A DNA stretch of 64,000 bases, taken from positions 620,001-684,000 of the forward strand of contig NZ_BJOG01000001.1 in assembly GCF_006540085.1 (NCBI RefSeq), in the 5' to 3' direction. The notes beneath the pieces are model-generated. The model ran no database searches. It was given only the letters and a program-made list of their open reading frames with translations, and had not been told where the DNA came from. Below, one piece after another: positions 25,683-34,872 of the stretch. The position numbers and the translations under genes were made by a program. Every line of letters begins with the position of its first letter. Position 1 is the first letter of the stretch. Origin of the DNA: Microbacterium oxydans. Its GTDB lineage: Bacteria; Actinomycetota; Actinomycetes; Actinomycetales; Microbacteriaceae.

Positions 25683-28600
25683 TCAGTCGAGATCGAAGAG
25701 CTCGATCTGACGGAGCGTGACCTCGGCTTCCGCCCGGACGCGGATCGCCGAGGTCACGACTCGTTCCGTGAACGTGAAGGGCGTCGTACGGTCGGCCGGG
25801 AGCTCGCAGACATGGGTCGTCCCGACGGTCTCCCACTCACCCGCAGTCGTCAGGTGCTCCCACAGCAGCGCGGAGGAGGAGGCCTCTGAGGTCGTGGTCA
25901 CCGTGACGTCGCTGACACTCTGCGGCGAGGGGAACCGCCATCCGATCCAGTCCCCGGTGTGCAGGGTGCTCTCCTGCCGACCTTCGAGGGTGAGGCCCGC
26001 GCCATCGTCGAAGAGGTGCTCGGGGTTCGTGACCCCTGACGAGGCGAGGGGGTATCCGTCGCGCGACGTCAGATCCTGATGCCAGGGCACCGAGTGCTGC
26101 TGCGGACCCGCGACTTCCAGCGCCAGGAGGGGGTCGGTACCGAACCGCAGCTCGAGAACGGAGTCTCCGACCAGCGCATCGATCGGCAGGTCTGCCGACG
26201 TCAGGGTCACGCCGTCGAGTCGCGCCTCCTGCAGCACATGGGCGGACGGAGCGGAGCGTCGTGACCGGATCCGCAGCGTCGAGCCGTCGCCGCGAGCCAC
26301 ACGGATGTCGTCGAACAGCGGGGACCCGATCCGGAGTCGTCCCGAGGCGAGCTCCAGGGGATAGAGCCCGAGTGCGGCCCAGAGCCACCACGCGCTCATC
26401 TCGCCGTTGTCCTCGTCGCCCGGGTACCCCTGGCCGATGTGGGCGCCGGCGAACAGGCGCCTGGCGAGGTCGCGCACGACGGACGCGGTCTGCCACGGGC
26501 GGTCGGAGAACGCGTACATGAAGGGGATGTGGTGGGCGGGTTGGTTGGAGATCGCGCACATCCCCGACCGCAGGGCGCGTGCCTCCCGCTGCTCGTGGAT
26601 CACGGTGCCGTATGCACCGCCGAAACGCTCGTCCGCGGTCTCGGGTTCGGCGAAGAGCGCGTCGAGATGGCGGCCGAGGCGTTCGGGGCCGCCGTGGAGG
26701 TCAGCCAGTCCGGCGCCGTCGTGCACGGCTCCGACCGACATGCCCCAGGCGTTCGTCTCGACGTTGTCTCCGCCCCAGGAGCGTGGGTCGAAGCCTCCTG
26801 CGAACTCGCCGAGGGAATCCCTGCCGCGGAAGAATCCGGTGTCCGGGTCGAACAGGGTGCGATACGACCGCGCGCGGTTCGCGAAGTAGCGGGCGAAGGA
26901 TCGATAGCGGGCAGCATCCGATGCGGACTCGCACTCGGCGGCCAGCTGCGCGGCGAAGTGGCCGAGGGCGGCATCGCTCACCGCGTTCTCGATGCTCCAG
27001 CTCATGCCCTCGGGCACCTCCGAGGAGACGTACCCGGTGAACCGGCCGGTCGCGATCCCCTTGCGGCCACGGCGTGCGTCGGGCCCCGGCTCGCAGGCGT
27101 TCCGCCACCCGCTCTCGAAGGCGGCCGCACGGTCGAACCCGACGCCCCAGCGGGCGGCATCTCCGAAGATCTGGTCGCTGGAGGTGCCGACCATGCTGTC
27201 GACGTAGCCCGGGGCACTCCACCTCGCCATCCAGTCGCCCCGACGATACTGCTCGAGCTGCCCGTCGAGCAGCTCTCCCGCGAGGGCGGGGTCGAGCAGG
27301 GCGAGCGCCGGCCACTCGGTGCGATAGGTGTCCCAGTAGCCGTTGTTGACGACGAGCTCACCGTCGACGATCGGTGGGGTATCGCCCCAGGACGCACGCG
27401 CAGCGAACACGTCGGCGAACCGCCAGACGGGCACCTCCGCCGTTCCGACGTTCTCCGCGGCGCTGTTGGGGTACAGGTGCATCCGGTGGAGGGCGGCGGC
27501 GATCCGGGAGCGGTGCTCTTCGTCGGCGAGCGAGCGATAGGGGAGGTCGGCGTCCGCCAGCGGGGGGATCGTCACGCGCGACAGCAGCCGATCCCACTGG
27601 GCAGCGGTCGCATCGCGCAGCTCCTCGTAGGCGATCGACGCCGGCGCCTCGGTCTCCAGGGCACGTCGGGCCTGTTCCACGGAGAGGAAGGAGATGCCGA
27701 TCCGCACCTCGAGTGAGCCCCGTCCGGAGACGTGGCCCGCGACCGCACCGCGTCCGTCATCATCGAGCGGACCGTGTGCGAAGGTTGGCCCGTCCCCACT
27801 GGCGTCCTGGTCGGGGTGCATCACCACTCCGGCGAAGAAGCAGCGGGGAGCGTTGCCCCACTCCTCGGAGCCTTCAGGGATCCAGCCCTCGAACCCCCCG
27901 GCGTCCGTCCAGGCGAGGCATCCTTCGTCGCTGAGCTGGTCGATGACGAAGCCGATGCGGGCGTCGGCGTCGGAGCTGCACACGCGGAACGCGCCGGTGT
28001 GGGCGGTCGTCGTCAGCTGGACGCGCAGGCCATCGCCGAGCTCTGCCGCGTACTCGTGCGGCCGCGCCCGTTCGGTGCCCGGTGTGATCCAGCGCCGTCG
28101 CCCTGCACGGCTCGATGTCGGGTCTCCGAGGAAGGGCATCAGCTGCAGCACGGAACGGTCGCCGAGCCAGGGGCTGGGCTGATGCGAGAACTGCAGGGCC
28201 TCGAGTCGTCGCCCCTGCGGGTCGTCGTGCACGAACGGGCGATACGGCCAGCGCGAATCCTCCGCATCGGTCGCCGGCGTGACGAACGTGAACCCGTGGG
28301 GCACGGCGACCGCCGGGATGGTGTTGCCGCGGGAGAATCGTGCACCCGAGTGCGAGCCGCGGCGGGTGTCGACGCGTTCCGCGGGTGCGAGGTCGGCCGG
28401 CGTCGGCACCCTCTCCTCGACCATGAGCTGCACGAAGCCCGTGCAGCGCGAGGGGAGGTCCGCGGCATCGGCACGGGAAGCATCGGCAGGGGAAGCATCG
28501 GCAGGGGAAGCATCGGCAGGCAGAGCCGCGGTGCCGAACACGACCTCGACCATCCCCGCGCGACCGGCGAAGGGAGCGAGGGCGACGGTGTCGGCGTTCC

Positions 28601-28964
28601 ATTGCTCCGGCAGGCTCCACCGGGCGTCGAACTGCGCCTGCGCGGTGACCGGGAAGTCGTAGCGGTCCCGCACGGCCGCGTCGTCGCTCAGCCGCGAGCC
28701 GTCGGCGAAGCGCACATCGACCGTCACAGCGAGTGAGGCGTGCGGTGCCAGCGTCGCCGCCGGCCCGTCCGCGTAGAACGCCCAGTGCAGCACGGTGTCC
28801 TGGGTGATCTCGACAGCGGGGAGATCCGGAACGTCGAGCCGCTGCTCGCCGGCGGACGGATCGAACGAGAAGGCGAAGACCGGAGCCCGGAGCACGCCGC
28901 TGCGGGGGCGGGAAGACGGGGGATCGGCCGGGCCGTCCGCCGGGATGAGGTGCACGCTGCTCAC
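25683..28964 (-). CDS. GH92 alpha-mannosidase-like protein with Gln at the acid position
   Basis: 1093 residues, no signal peptide. The C-terminal catalytic part has the GH92 hallmarks: ISNQPAHHIPFMYAF, GYPGDEDNGEMSAWWLW and ALGLYPLELASGRLRIGSPLF (core IGSPLF). Where most GH92 enzymes have GNEP with Glu as catalytic acid, this one has SNQP with Gln808. Loss of that acid is known from an enzyme that cleaves mannose-alpha-1-phospho-6-mannose, where phosphate is a good leaving group. The last 130 residues look like an F5/8-type (CBM32-like) domain (GDWIGWRFPSPQSVSDVTV). GTG 28964 overlaps the permease stop (GTGA). A 15-base repeat near residues 149-166 encodes ADASP units. Confidence 0.9.
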   Translation of the reverse strand: MSSVHLIPADGPADPPSSRPRSGVLRAPVFAFSFDPSAGEQRLDVPDLPAVEITQDTVLHWAFYADGPAATLAPHASLAVTVDVRFADGSRLSDDAAVRDRYDFPVTAQAQFDARWSLPEQWNADTVALAPFAGRAGMVEVVFGTAALPADASPADASPADASRADAADLPSRCTGFVQLMVEERVPTPADLAPAERVDTRRGSHSGARFSRGNTIPAVAVPHGFTFVTPATDAEDSRWPYRPFVHDDPQGRRLEALQFSHQPSPWLGDRSVLQLMPFLGDPTSSRAGRRRWITPGTERARPHEYAAELGDGLRVQLTTTAHTGAFRVCSSDADARIGFVIDQLSDEGCLAWTDAGGFEGWIPEGSEEWGNAPRCFFAGVVMHPDQDASGDGPTFAHGPLDDDGRGAVAGHVSGRGSLEVRIGISFLSVEQARRALETEAPASIAYEELRDATAAQWDRLLSRVTIPPLADADLPYRSLADEEHRSRIAAALHRMHLYPNSAAENVGTAEVPVWRFADVFAARASWGDTPPIVDGELVVNNGYWDTYRTEWPALALLDPALAGELLDGQLEQYRRGDWMARWSAPGYVDSMVGTSSDQIFGDAARWGVGFDRAAAFESGWRNACEPGPDARRGRKGIATGRFTGYVSSEVPEGMSWSIENAVSDAALGHFAAQLAAECESASDAARYRSFARYFANRARSYRTLFDPDTGFFRGRDSLGEFAGGFDPRSWGGDNVETNAWGMSVGAVHDGAGLADLHGGPERLGRHLDALFAEPETADERFGGAYGTVIHEQREARALRSGMCAISNQPAHHIPFMYAFSDRPWQTASVVRDLARRLFAGAHIGQGYPGDEDNGEMSAWWLWAALGLYPLELASGRLRIGSPLFDDIRVARGDGSTLRIRSRRSAPSAHVLQEARLDGVTLTSADLPIDALVGDSVLELRFGTDPLLALEVAGPQQHSVPWHQDLTSRDGYPLASSGVTNPEHLFDDGAGLTLEGRQESTLHTGDWIGWRFPSPQSVSDVTVTTTSEASSSALLWEHLTTAGEWETVGTTHVCELPADRTTPFTFTERVVTSAIRVRAEAEVTLRQIELFDLD
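28465..28520. repeat. 15-base tandem repeat inside the GH92 gene
   Basis: Nearly four copies of GCATCGGCAGGGGAA at 28465, 28480, 28495 and 28510. In frame, each unit encodes Ala-Asp-Ala-Ser-Pro in a linker, so copy number could vary without breaking the protein. Confidence 0.85.
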
Positions 28965-29893
28965 CCCTTGATCGCGCCTTCCTGCACGCCCTTGAAGAAG
29001 AACCGCTGCGTGAACGAGAACATGATCACGATGGGGACGAGGGCGATCATGGTGCCGGCCGCGATCAGACGCGGGTCGACCGAGAAGCTGCTGTTGAGGT
29101 AGGCCATGCCGACCGTCAGCGTGTACTTCGCGGGATCGGAGAGCACGATCAACGGCCAGAGGTAGTCGTCCCAGGCGCCGATGAAGGCGAAGATCGCCAC
29201 CACCGAGACCATGCCGCGGATGTTCGGCCACACGATGTGGCGGATGCGCTGCCACGTGGTCGCGCCGTCGACGGTGGCCGCGTCGAGCACGTCCTTCGGG
29301 ATCATGCGGCACGCGGTGGCGACCAGCAGCACGTTCATGGCGCTGATCGCTCCGGGCAGGAACACTCCCCACAGGGTGTCGGCGAGGCCGAGCGCACGGA
29401 TCGTGAGGAAGTTGCTCGTCACGGTCACCTCGCCGGGGAACAGCAGGGTCGACAGCAGGATGCCCATCACGATCCACTTGCCGCGGAACTTCATGCAGGC
29501 GAGCGCATAGCCGGCGAATGTGGCCAGGATCACGTTGCTGATCACGGTGCCGACGGAGACGAGCAGCGAGTGCCACGCATACAGGTACACGGGCACGACG
29601 TCGGCGACCCTGGTGTAGTTCTGCAGGGTCGGCTCGCGCGGGATCAGCTCCGGGGGGAAGGAGTAGATGTTCTCGGTCGCGCCCTTGAACGAGGTCGACA
29701 GCTGCCACACGAACGGTCCGATGACCAGGAAGAGCACGAGCACCAGCAAGGCGTATCGGCCGATCAGCCCGCCGAGAGTCGGCTTGCTGAAGTCGCCGGA
29801 GCCGCGGTGCCGGAAGATGCGCTCGCGCGCGGGAGCGGGAGCGTCCTGCGGCTTCTCATCGCGTTCGGGCGCGGTGATCGTCTGAGCGGTCAT
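28961..29893 (-). CDS. Sugar ABC transporter permease 2 (N-glycan locus)
   Basis: 310 residues, MalG-type with six predicted helices after a Pro/Ala/Arg-rich cytoplasmic tail of about 40 residues. The EAA loop is LDAATVDGATTWQRIRHIVW, and the end QRFFFKGVQEGAIKG is typical for this family. ATG 29893 overlaps the stop of permease 1 (ATGA), and its own stop overlaps the GH92 GTG, so SBP, two permeases and GH92 appear to be one operon. As in the D-arabinan importer, no ATPase subunit gene is nearby. Confidence 0.92.
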   Translation of the reverse strand: MTAQTITAPERDEKPQDAPAPARERIFRHRGSGDFSKPTLGGLIGRYALLVLVLFLVIGPFVWQLSTSFKGATENIYSFPPELIPREPTLQNYTRVADVVPVYLYAWHSLLVSVGTVISNVILATFAGYALACMKFRGKWIVMGILLSTLLFPGEVTVTSNFLTIRALGLADTLWGVFLPGAISAMNVLLVATACRMIPKDVLDAATVDGATTWQRIRHIVWPNIRGMVSVVAIFAFIGAWDDYLWPLIVLSDPAKYTLTVGMAYLNSSFSVDPRLIAAGTMIALVPIVIMFSFTQRFFFKGVQEGAIKG

Positions 29894-30777
29894 GCGGGAG
29901 CCTTCGCCTTCTTCTCGCGGTTCATGAACGCGATCGCCGCGAGCGGTATGAGCGTCAGGAGGAACAGGGCGACGCTGATCGCAGAGGCGTAGCCGATGTT
30001 GCCGTTCAGGCCGGAGCCGACCTGGCGGATGAGCATCACGAGCGACATGTCGTAGCCGCCGGGGCCGCCCGTGCTCTTGGACAGCACGTCGAGCTCGGCG
30101 AACACGCGCATGGCCGAGACGGCGATCAGCACCGCGATGAGGAGCATCGCGCCGCGGACCGACGGGATCGTCACCGAGAGGAAGCGGCGGAACGACCCGG
30201 CGCCGTCGAGCATCGCGGCCTCGTGCAGTTCCTTCCCGACGTTCCCGAGGGCAGCGAGGTACACGACCATGTAGTAGCCGAGTCCCTTCCACACCGTGAG
30301 CAGGATGGCGCACCCGAGCAGCAGCCAGCGGTCGACGAGGAAGGGCATCGGCTTGTCGATCAGGCCGAGGAAGTCGAGCGTCTGGTTGATGATGCCGCGG
30401 CTGTCGAACAGCCATGTCCAGATGAGGGCGACCACCACGACCGAGGCGATCACGGGGAAGTAGAACGTGGTGCGGAAGAACGAGATGCCCGGCAGCTTCT
30501 TCTGCACGAGGAGGGCGAGCAGCAGCGGCAGGATCGTGAGCAGGGGCACGCACACCACCACGTAGATGAGACACGTGGTGAGGGCGTTCCAGAACATCTC
30601 GTCGCCGAACATGCGCTCGTAGTTGGCTCCACCGACGAAGCCGGGCGTGCGCAACGGCCTGGCGTCGGTGAAGCTGAGGAAGACCGTGTTCAGGAAGGGC
30701 CAGAGCGCGAACACCAGCACCCAGATCACGGCGGGGGCGATGAGCAGCCACGGTGTGTACCACTTGTGGGATCTCAT
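29890..30777 (-). CDS. Sugar ABC transporter permease 1 (N-glycan locus)
   Basis: 295 residues, MalF-type permease with six predicted helices. The EAA loop is visible as ELHEAAMLDGAGSFRRFLSV. ATG 30777 is preferred over ATG 30816 because a strong GGAGGAAG ribosome site lies just before it; the upstream codons would be read through that site. With permease 2 it forms the import pore for oligomannosides or Man-GlcNAc units released by the secreted GH18. Confidence 0.9.
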   Translation of the reverse strand: MRSHKWYTPWLLIAPAVIWVLVFALWPFLNTVFLSFTDARPLRTPGFVGGANYERMFGDEMFWNALTTCLIYVVVCVPLLTILPLLLALLVQKKLPGISFFRTTFYFPVIASVVVVALIWTWLFDSRGIINQTLDFLGLIDKPMPFLVDRWLLLGCAILLTVWKGLGYYMVVYLAALGNVGKELHEAAMLDGAGSFRRFLSVTIPSVRGAMLLIAVLIAVSAMRVFAELDVLSKSTGGPGGYDMSLVMLIRQVGSGLNGNIGYASAISVALFLLTLIPLAAIAFMNREKKAKAPA

Positions 30778-30818
30778 CGTCTTCCTCCGGCTCCTGGTGC
30801 CGGTGTCCGCGCGCATGC

Positions 30819-32120
30819 TCACTGGTCCACGCGGTTGGCGTTGGCGTACTCGACGATCTTGTCGAGCTGGGCCTTCGGGTCCGCTTCGCCGTTGACGGCG
30901 AGGGCGATCTGCTGGGTCATGTAGGTGGCCATGTCGGACGTCCACTGGAACGGCAGGGCCTTGGCATCCTTCATCGCACCGAACACGGTGTCGATCGCGG
31001 CGAGCTGCTTCTCGTCGGTGACGGTCGAGGCGATGCTGTCGACGACCTGGTCTCCACCTTCGGCCGTGCCCGGCGCGGTGCCGACGGCCAGCGACGAGAA
31101 CGCGACCTGGTTCTCCTGGTTCGTCGCGAACTCCGCGAACGCGAGCGCGGCTTCCTTGTTGTCGGAGTCGGCCGAGACGTTCAGTCCCTGCACGTACAGG
31201 GGTGCGACCCCGAGGCGGGGCGTTGCGACCGTGTTCTCGAGCAGTGCCGGGGCGTCCTTCTGCAGGTCGGTCGTGAACCCGGTGCCGCCGGTCGTGAAGG
31301 CGACCTTCTCCTGGATGTACGCCTCGGCGTTCCCGCCGTAGTCGCCCGTGAGGGCCTCGGCGGGCATGGCGCCCGCGGCGTAGGCGTCGGCGTACTTCTG
31401 GATGATCGCCGCAGCCTCGTCGGTGTTGAAGTCGAACTCGCCCTTGTCGTCGATGACCTCCATGCCGGCGGCCGTGAACGTGTCGAGCGCCGGGATGGAG
31501 GAGAGCAGCTGCACCTTGCCGCCAGACTCCGTCGCCACGTCTTCCGCGAGGGTGAGGAGCTCGTCGACCGTGGTCGGCAGGTTCTGCTCGGTCACCCCGA
31601 ACGGCGCGAGCTGCGCGAGGTTCCACCACGAGGCGTCGCTGGAGAGGTACCAGGGGAGGCCGTAGGTTCCCTCGACACCGGGGTAGGCGCTGTACGCCTC
31701 CCATGCGCCGGTGTTGTAGGTCGACTTCAGATCGGGATCCGCGGTCTCCAGGTCGACGAGCTTGCCTGCCGCGACGAGCGGGTAGGCGATGTCCGGCGGC
31801 AGGTTCAGCACATCGGGCAGGGTGTCGGCGTTCGCCTGGCTCAGGATCTTCTCCTGGTAGCCGTCGCCCGGCTGGTCGAGCCACTCCACCGTGACGTCGG
31901 GGTGCTCCTTCTCGAACGCGGCGATGAGGTCTTCGAAGTACGGGGTGAACTTCTCGTTCTTGAGCGACCAGGTCTGGAACTGGATCTTCCCGCTCAGCTC
32001 GCCCGATGTGTCGATGGGGCCGGAAGCACCGGAGGATGCGCCGCCTCCCGTGCAACTCGTCAGCGCCAGAACGCCGATGGTGAATGCTGCCAGAGCGACA
32101 ATGCGTGTGGGAACTTTCAT
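30819..32120 (-). CDS. Sugar ABC transporter substrate-binding lipoprotein (N-glycan locus)
   Basis: 433 residues, solute-binding protein family 1. The signal peptide ends in the lipobox ALTSC (Cys23), followed by a Gly/Ser/Ala linker. The mature part begins KIQFQTWSLKNEKFTPYFED and includes GYQEKILSQANADTLPDVLNL (core DTLPDVLNLPPD), features of carbohydrate-binding members. First gene of the importer-GH92 operon, transcribed from the divergent region at 32121-32334, where an operator copy (32175-32188) precedes it. The ligand is inferred as a high-mannose oligosaccharide because of the surrounding mannosidases. Confidence 0.9.
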   Translation of the reverse strand: MKVPTRIVALAAFTIGVLALTSCTGGGASSGASGPIDTSGELSGKIQFQTWSLKNEKFTPYFEDLIAAFEKEHPDVTVEWLDQPGDGYQEKILSQANADTLPDVLNLPPDIAYPLVAAGKLVDLETADPDLKSTYNTGAWEAYSAYPGVEGTYGLPWYLSSDASWWNLAQLAPFGVTEQNLPTTVDELLTLAEDVATESGGKVQLLSSIPALDTFTAAGMEVIDDKGEFDFNTDEAAAIIQKYADAYAAGAMPAEALTGDYGGNAEAYIQEKVAFTTGGTGFTTDLQKDAPALLENTVATPRLGVAPLYVQGLNVSADSDNKEAALAFAEFATNQENQVAFSSLAVGTAPGTAEGGDQVVDSIASTVTDEKQLAAIDTVFGAMKDAKALPFQWTSDMATYMTQQIALAVNGEADPKAQLDKIVEYANANRVDQ

Positions 32121-32171
32121 CGTGCTTCTTCCTCGAGGCGGGCGAATCCGCGCGGCAGTCCGATCGGGGAC

Positions 32172-32188
32172 TACAACGCTTTAGCAGA
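32172..32188 (-). promoter_or_regulatory. Operator of the N-glycan regulon before the importer operon
   Basis: On the - strand this reads TCTGCTAAAGCGTTGTAGT across 32189-32171; the block AAGCGTTGTAGT differs by one base from AAGCGTTATAGT before GH5. TGTAGT at its end would serve as -10 for the binding-protein gene 50 bases downstream. Confidence 0.68.
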
Positions 32189-32268
32189 TGAAACCATCCG
32201 ATTCCGTCCCTGTCAAGACACCCGGCCGCGAGATCACTGTCTGCGCGCAGGACAGGGTGCATCCTCTG

Positions 32269-32286
32269 TTGCTCAAGCGTTATAGT
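32269..32286 (+). promoter_or_regulatory. Operator of the N-glycan regulon with -10 box, before GH5
   Basis: TTGCTCAAGCGTTATAGT: the GCTNAAGCG core running into TATAGT (32281-32286), the same arrangement as before the GH18 gene. The GH5 ATG is 48 bases after it. Confidence 0.75.
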
Positions 32287-32331
32287 GGTGCGAAATCCGC
32301 CCTCTCCGGAGGGCACGTCCGAAAGGTCTGA

Positions 32332-33645
<1,314 letters not shown>

Positions 33646-33663
33646 TCCGGGTCGGGCGTTCGT

Positions 33664-33697
33664 CTCAGCCCGTGCGAGTGCTCAGTCCGTGCGAGCG
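33664..33697. repeat. 17-base tandem duplication overlapping the lacI stop codon
   Basis: CTCAGCCCGTGCGAGTG (33664-33680) followed by CTCAGTCCGTGCGAGCG (33681-33697), 15 of 17 bases identical. The stop codon of the LacI gene (complement of TCA, 33682-33684) lies in the second unit, and the first unit repeats it. Confidence 0.75.
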
Positions 33698-34713
33698 GGC
33701 GGAGCCGTGCTCTCGCGCGCCGTGAGCACGGGAGTCGGGCCCTCGACGCTCGGCAGATTCGCTCCTGCCTCGATCTGCTGCAGCAGCAGGGTGGCGGCAC
33801 GCTCTCCGAGTTCGAAGGTGTCGCGGGTCATCGCCGTGATCGACGGATTGATGAGCCCGGCGATGACCGAGTCGTCGAAAGAGGCGAGGGAGACATCGCG
33901 AGGGACGGCGCGGCCCATCTCCTGGGCCACACGGAGACCTGCGACCGCCATCACGTCGTTGTCGTAGACGATGGCCGTCGGGCGCTGTCGCCCCGACAGC
34001 AGTGTCCGCGTCACCGCGGAGGCGCGTGCGGGTGAGAAGTCGGTGGTGATGACCTCGCCGTCGAGGCCGTCGGCGGTCATGCGCTCGAGCACCTGGGCCC
34101 GCAGTCGCGTGTGCTCGAGCTCGGCAGGCCCAGCGACGTAGGCGATGCGGGTGTGTCCGAGCGCTGACAGGTAGGAGAAGAGGGTCTCGGCCACGGTGTC
34201 GTCGCCGATCCAGACGCTGGGCACCGAACCCTCGGGGGAGGGCTCCGACCCGATCATCACGGCGCGGGCGTCGAGGGCTTCGATGCGCCCGACCCTGGGA
34301 TCGTCTTCGCGGGGGTCGATGAAGATGAACCCGTCGACCTGATTGGAGGAGCGCCACTGCCGGTGCACCTCCATCTCCTCCGCGACATCGGCGACGAGTC
34401 GCAGCTGCAGGCTCACCTTGCTCTCCGACAGACGCGATTCGATGCCGGCGATGAGGTCGGTGAAGAAGGCCTCGGAGCCCAGGGAACGAGCGGGGCGGGC
34501 GAGGGCGAAGCCCACCGTGTTGGCGCGCGCGCCGACCAGTGCGCGCGCCGCGGAACTCGGCTGCCAGCCGTTCTCCTCGACGATCGCGAGGATGCGGTGC
34601 CTGGTCTCCTCGCTCACGCCGGGGCGCCCGTTGAGGGCGAAGGAGACGGCACCGGGGGACACGCCAGCCATGCGCGCGATATCGGCGATCGTGACGCGTT
34701 TCGCCGGACTCAT
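33682..34713 (-). CDS. LacI-family regulator of the N-glycan locus
   Basis: 343 residues. The LacI helix-turn-helix is VTIADIARMAGVSPGAVSFALNG (core VSPGAVSFALNG), with hinge SSAARALVGARANTVGFAL (core SSAARALVG); the effector domain has GSEAFFTDLIAGIESRL. It lies between GH5 and GH38 and is divergent from GH38. Its promoter region (34714-34872) carries two operator-like sequences, so autoregulation is likely. Inferred to bind the GCTNAAGCG-type sites before GH18, the importer, GH5, itself and GH38. The inducer could be a mannose- or GlcNAc-containing oligosaccharide. Confidence 0.92.
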   Translation of the reverse strand: MSPAKRVTIADIARMAGVSPGAVSFALNGRPGVSEETRHRILAIVEENGWQPSSAARALVGARANTVGFALARPARSLGSEAFFTDLIAGIESRLSESKVSLQLRLVADVAEEMEVHRQWRSSNQVDGFIFIDPREDDPRVGRIEALDARAVMIGSEPSPEGSVPSVWIGDDTVAETLFSYLSALGHTRIAYVAGPAELEHTRLRAQVLERMTADGLDGEVITTDFSPARASAVTRTLLSGRQRPTAIVYDNDVMAVAGLRVAQEMGRAVPRDVSLASFDDSVIAGLINPSITAMTRDTFELGERAATLLLQQIEAGANLPSVEGPTPVLTARESTAPPARTD

Positions 34714-34730
34714 AGTCCCTCACCCTACTT

Positions 34731-34746
34731 GATCGGTTTAGCCTCG
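34731..34746 (-). promoter_or_regulatory. Weak operator-like site upstream of lacI
   Basis: GCTAAACCGATC on the - strand (34742-34731) resembles the GCTNAAGCG core with mismatches. It is just upstream of the lacI ATG (34713) and may be a secondary autoregulatory site. Confidence 0.45.
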
Positions 34747-34778
34747 GGAAAGAAGCCGGATCGTGCCCTAGACTCGTG

Positions 34779-34798
34779 CACTAGATCGCTTTAGTACA
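34779..34798. promoter_or_regulatory. Operator of the N-glycan regulon between lacI and GH38
   Basis: ATCGCTTTAGTACA on the + strand; the - strand reads CTAAAGCGATCTAGT, close to AAGCGATATAGT before GH18. TCTAGT could be the -10 of lacI; on the + strand a TAGCAT hexamer at 34804-34809 could serve GH38. Confidence 0.68.
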
Positions 34799-34872
34799 AC
34801 AGATAGCATTCAGTCACAGCGCATCACCGCAGACCCGAATCAGCCCTCACCGTCGAGCCCGGAGACCCACTC

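Noticed and set aside
28965..29708. N-terminal extension of the GH92 frame to 29708
   Set aside because: It is antiframe-like sequence overlapping the permease on the same strand; GTG 28964 in a GTGA overlap fits the GH92 start.
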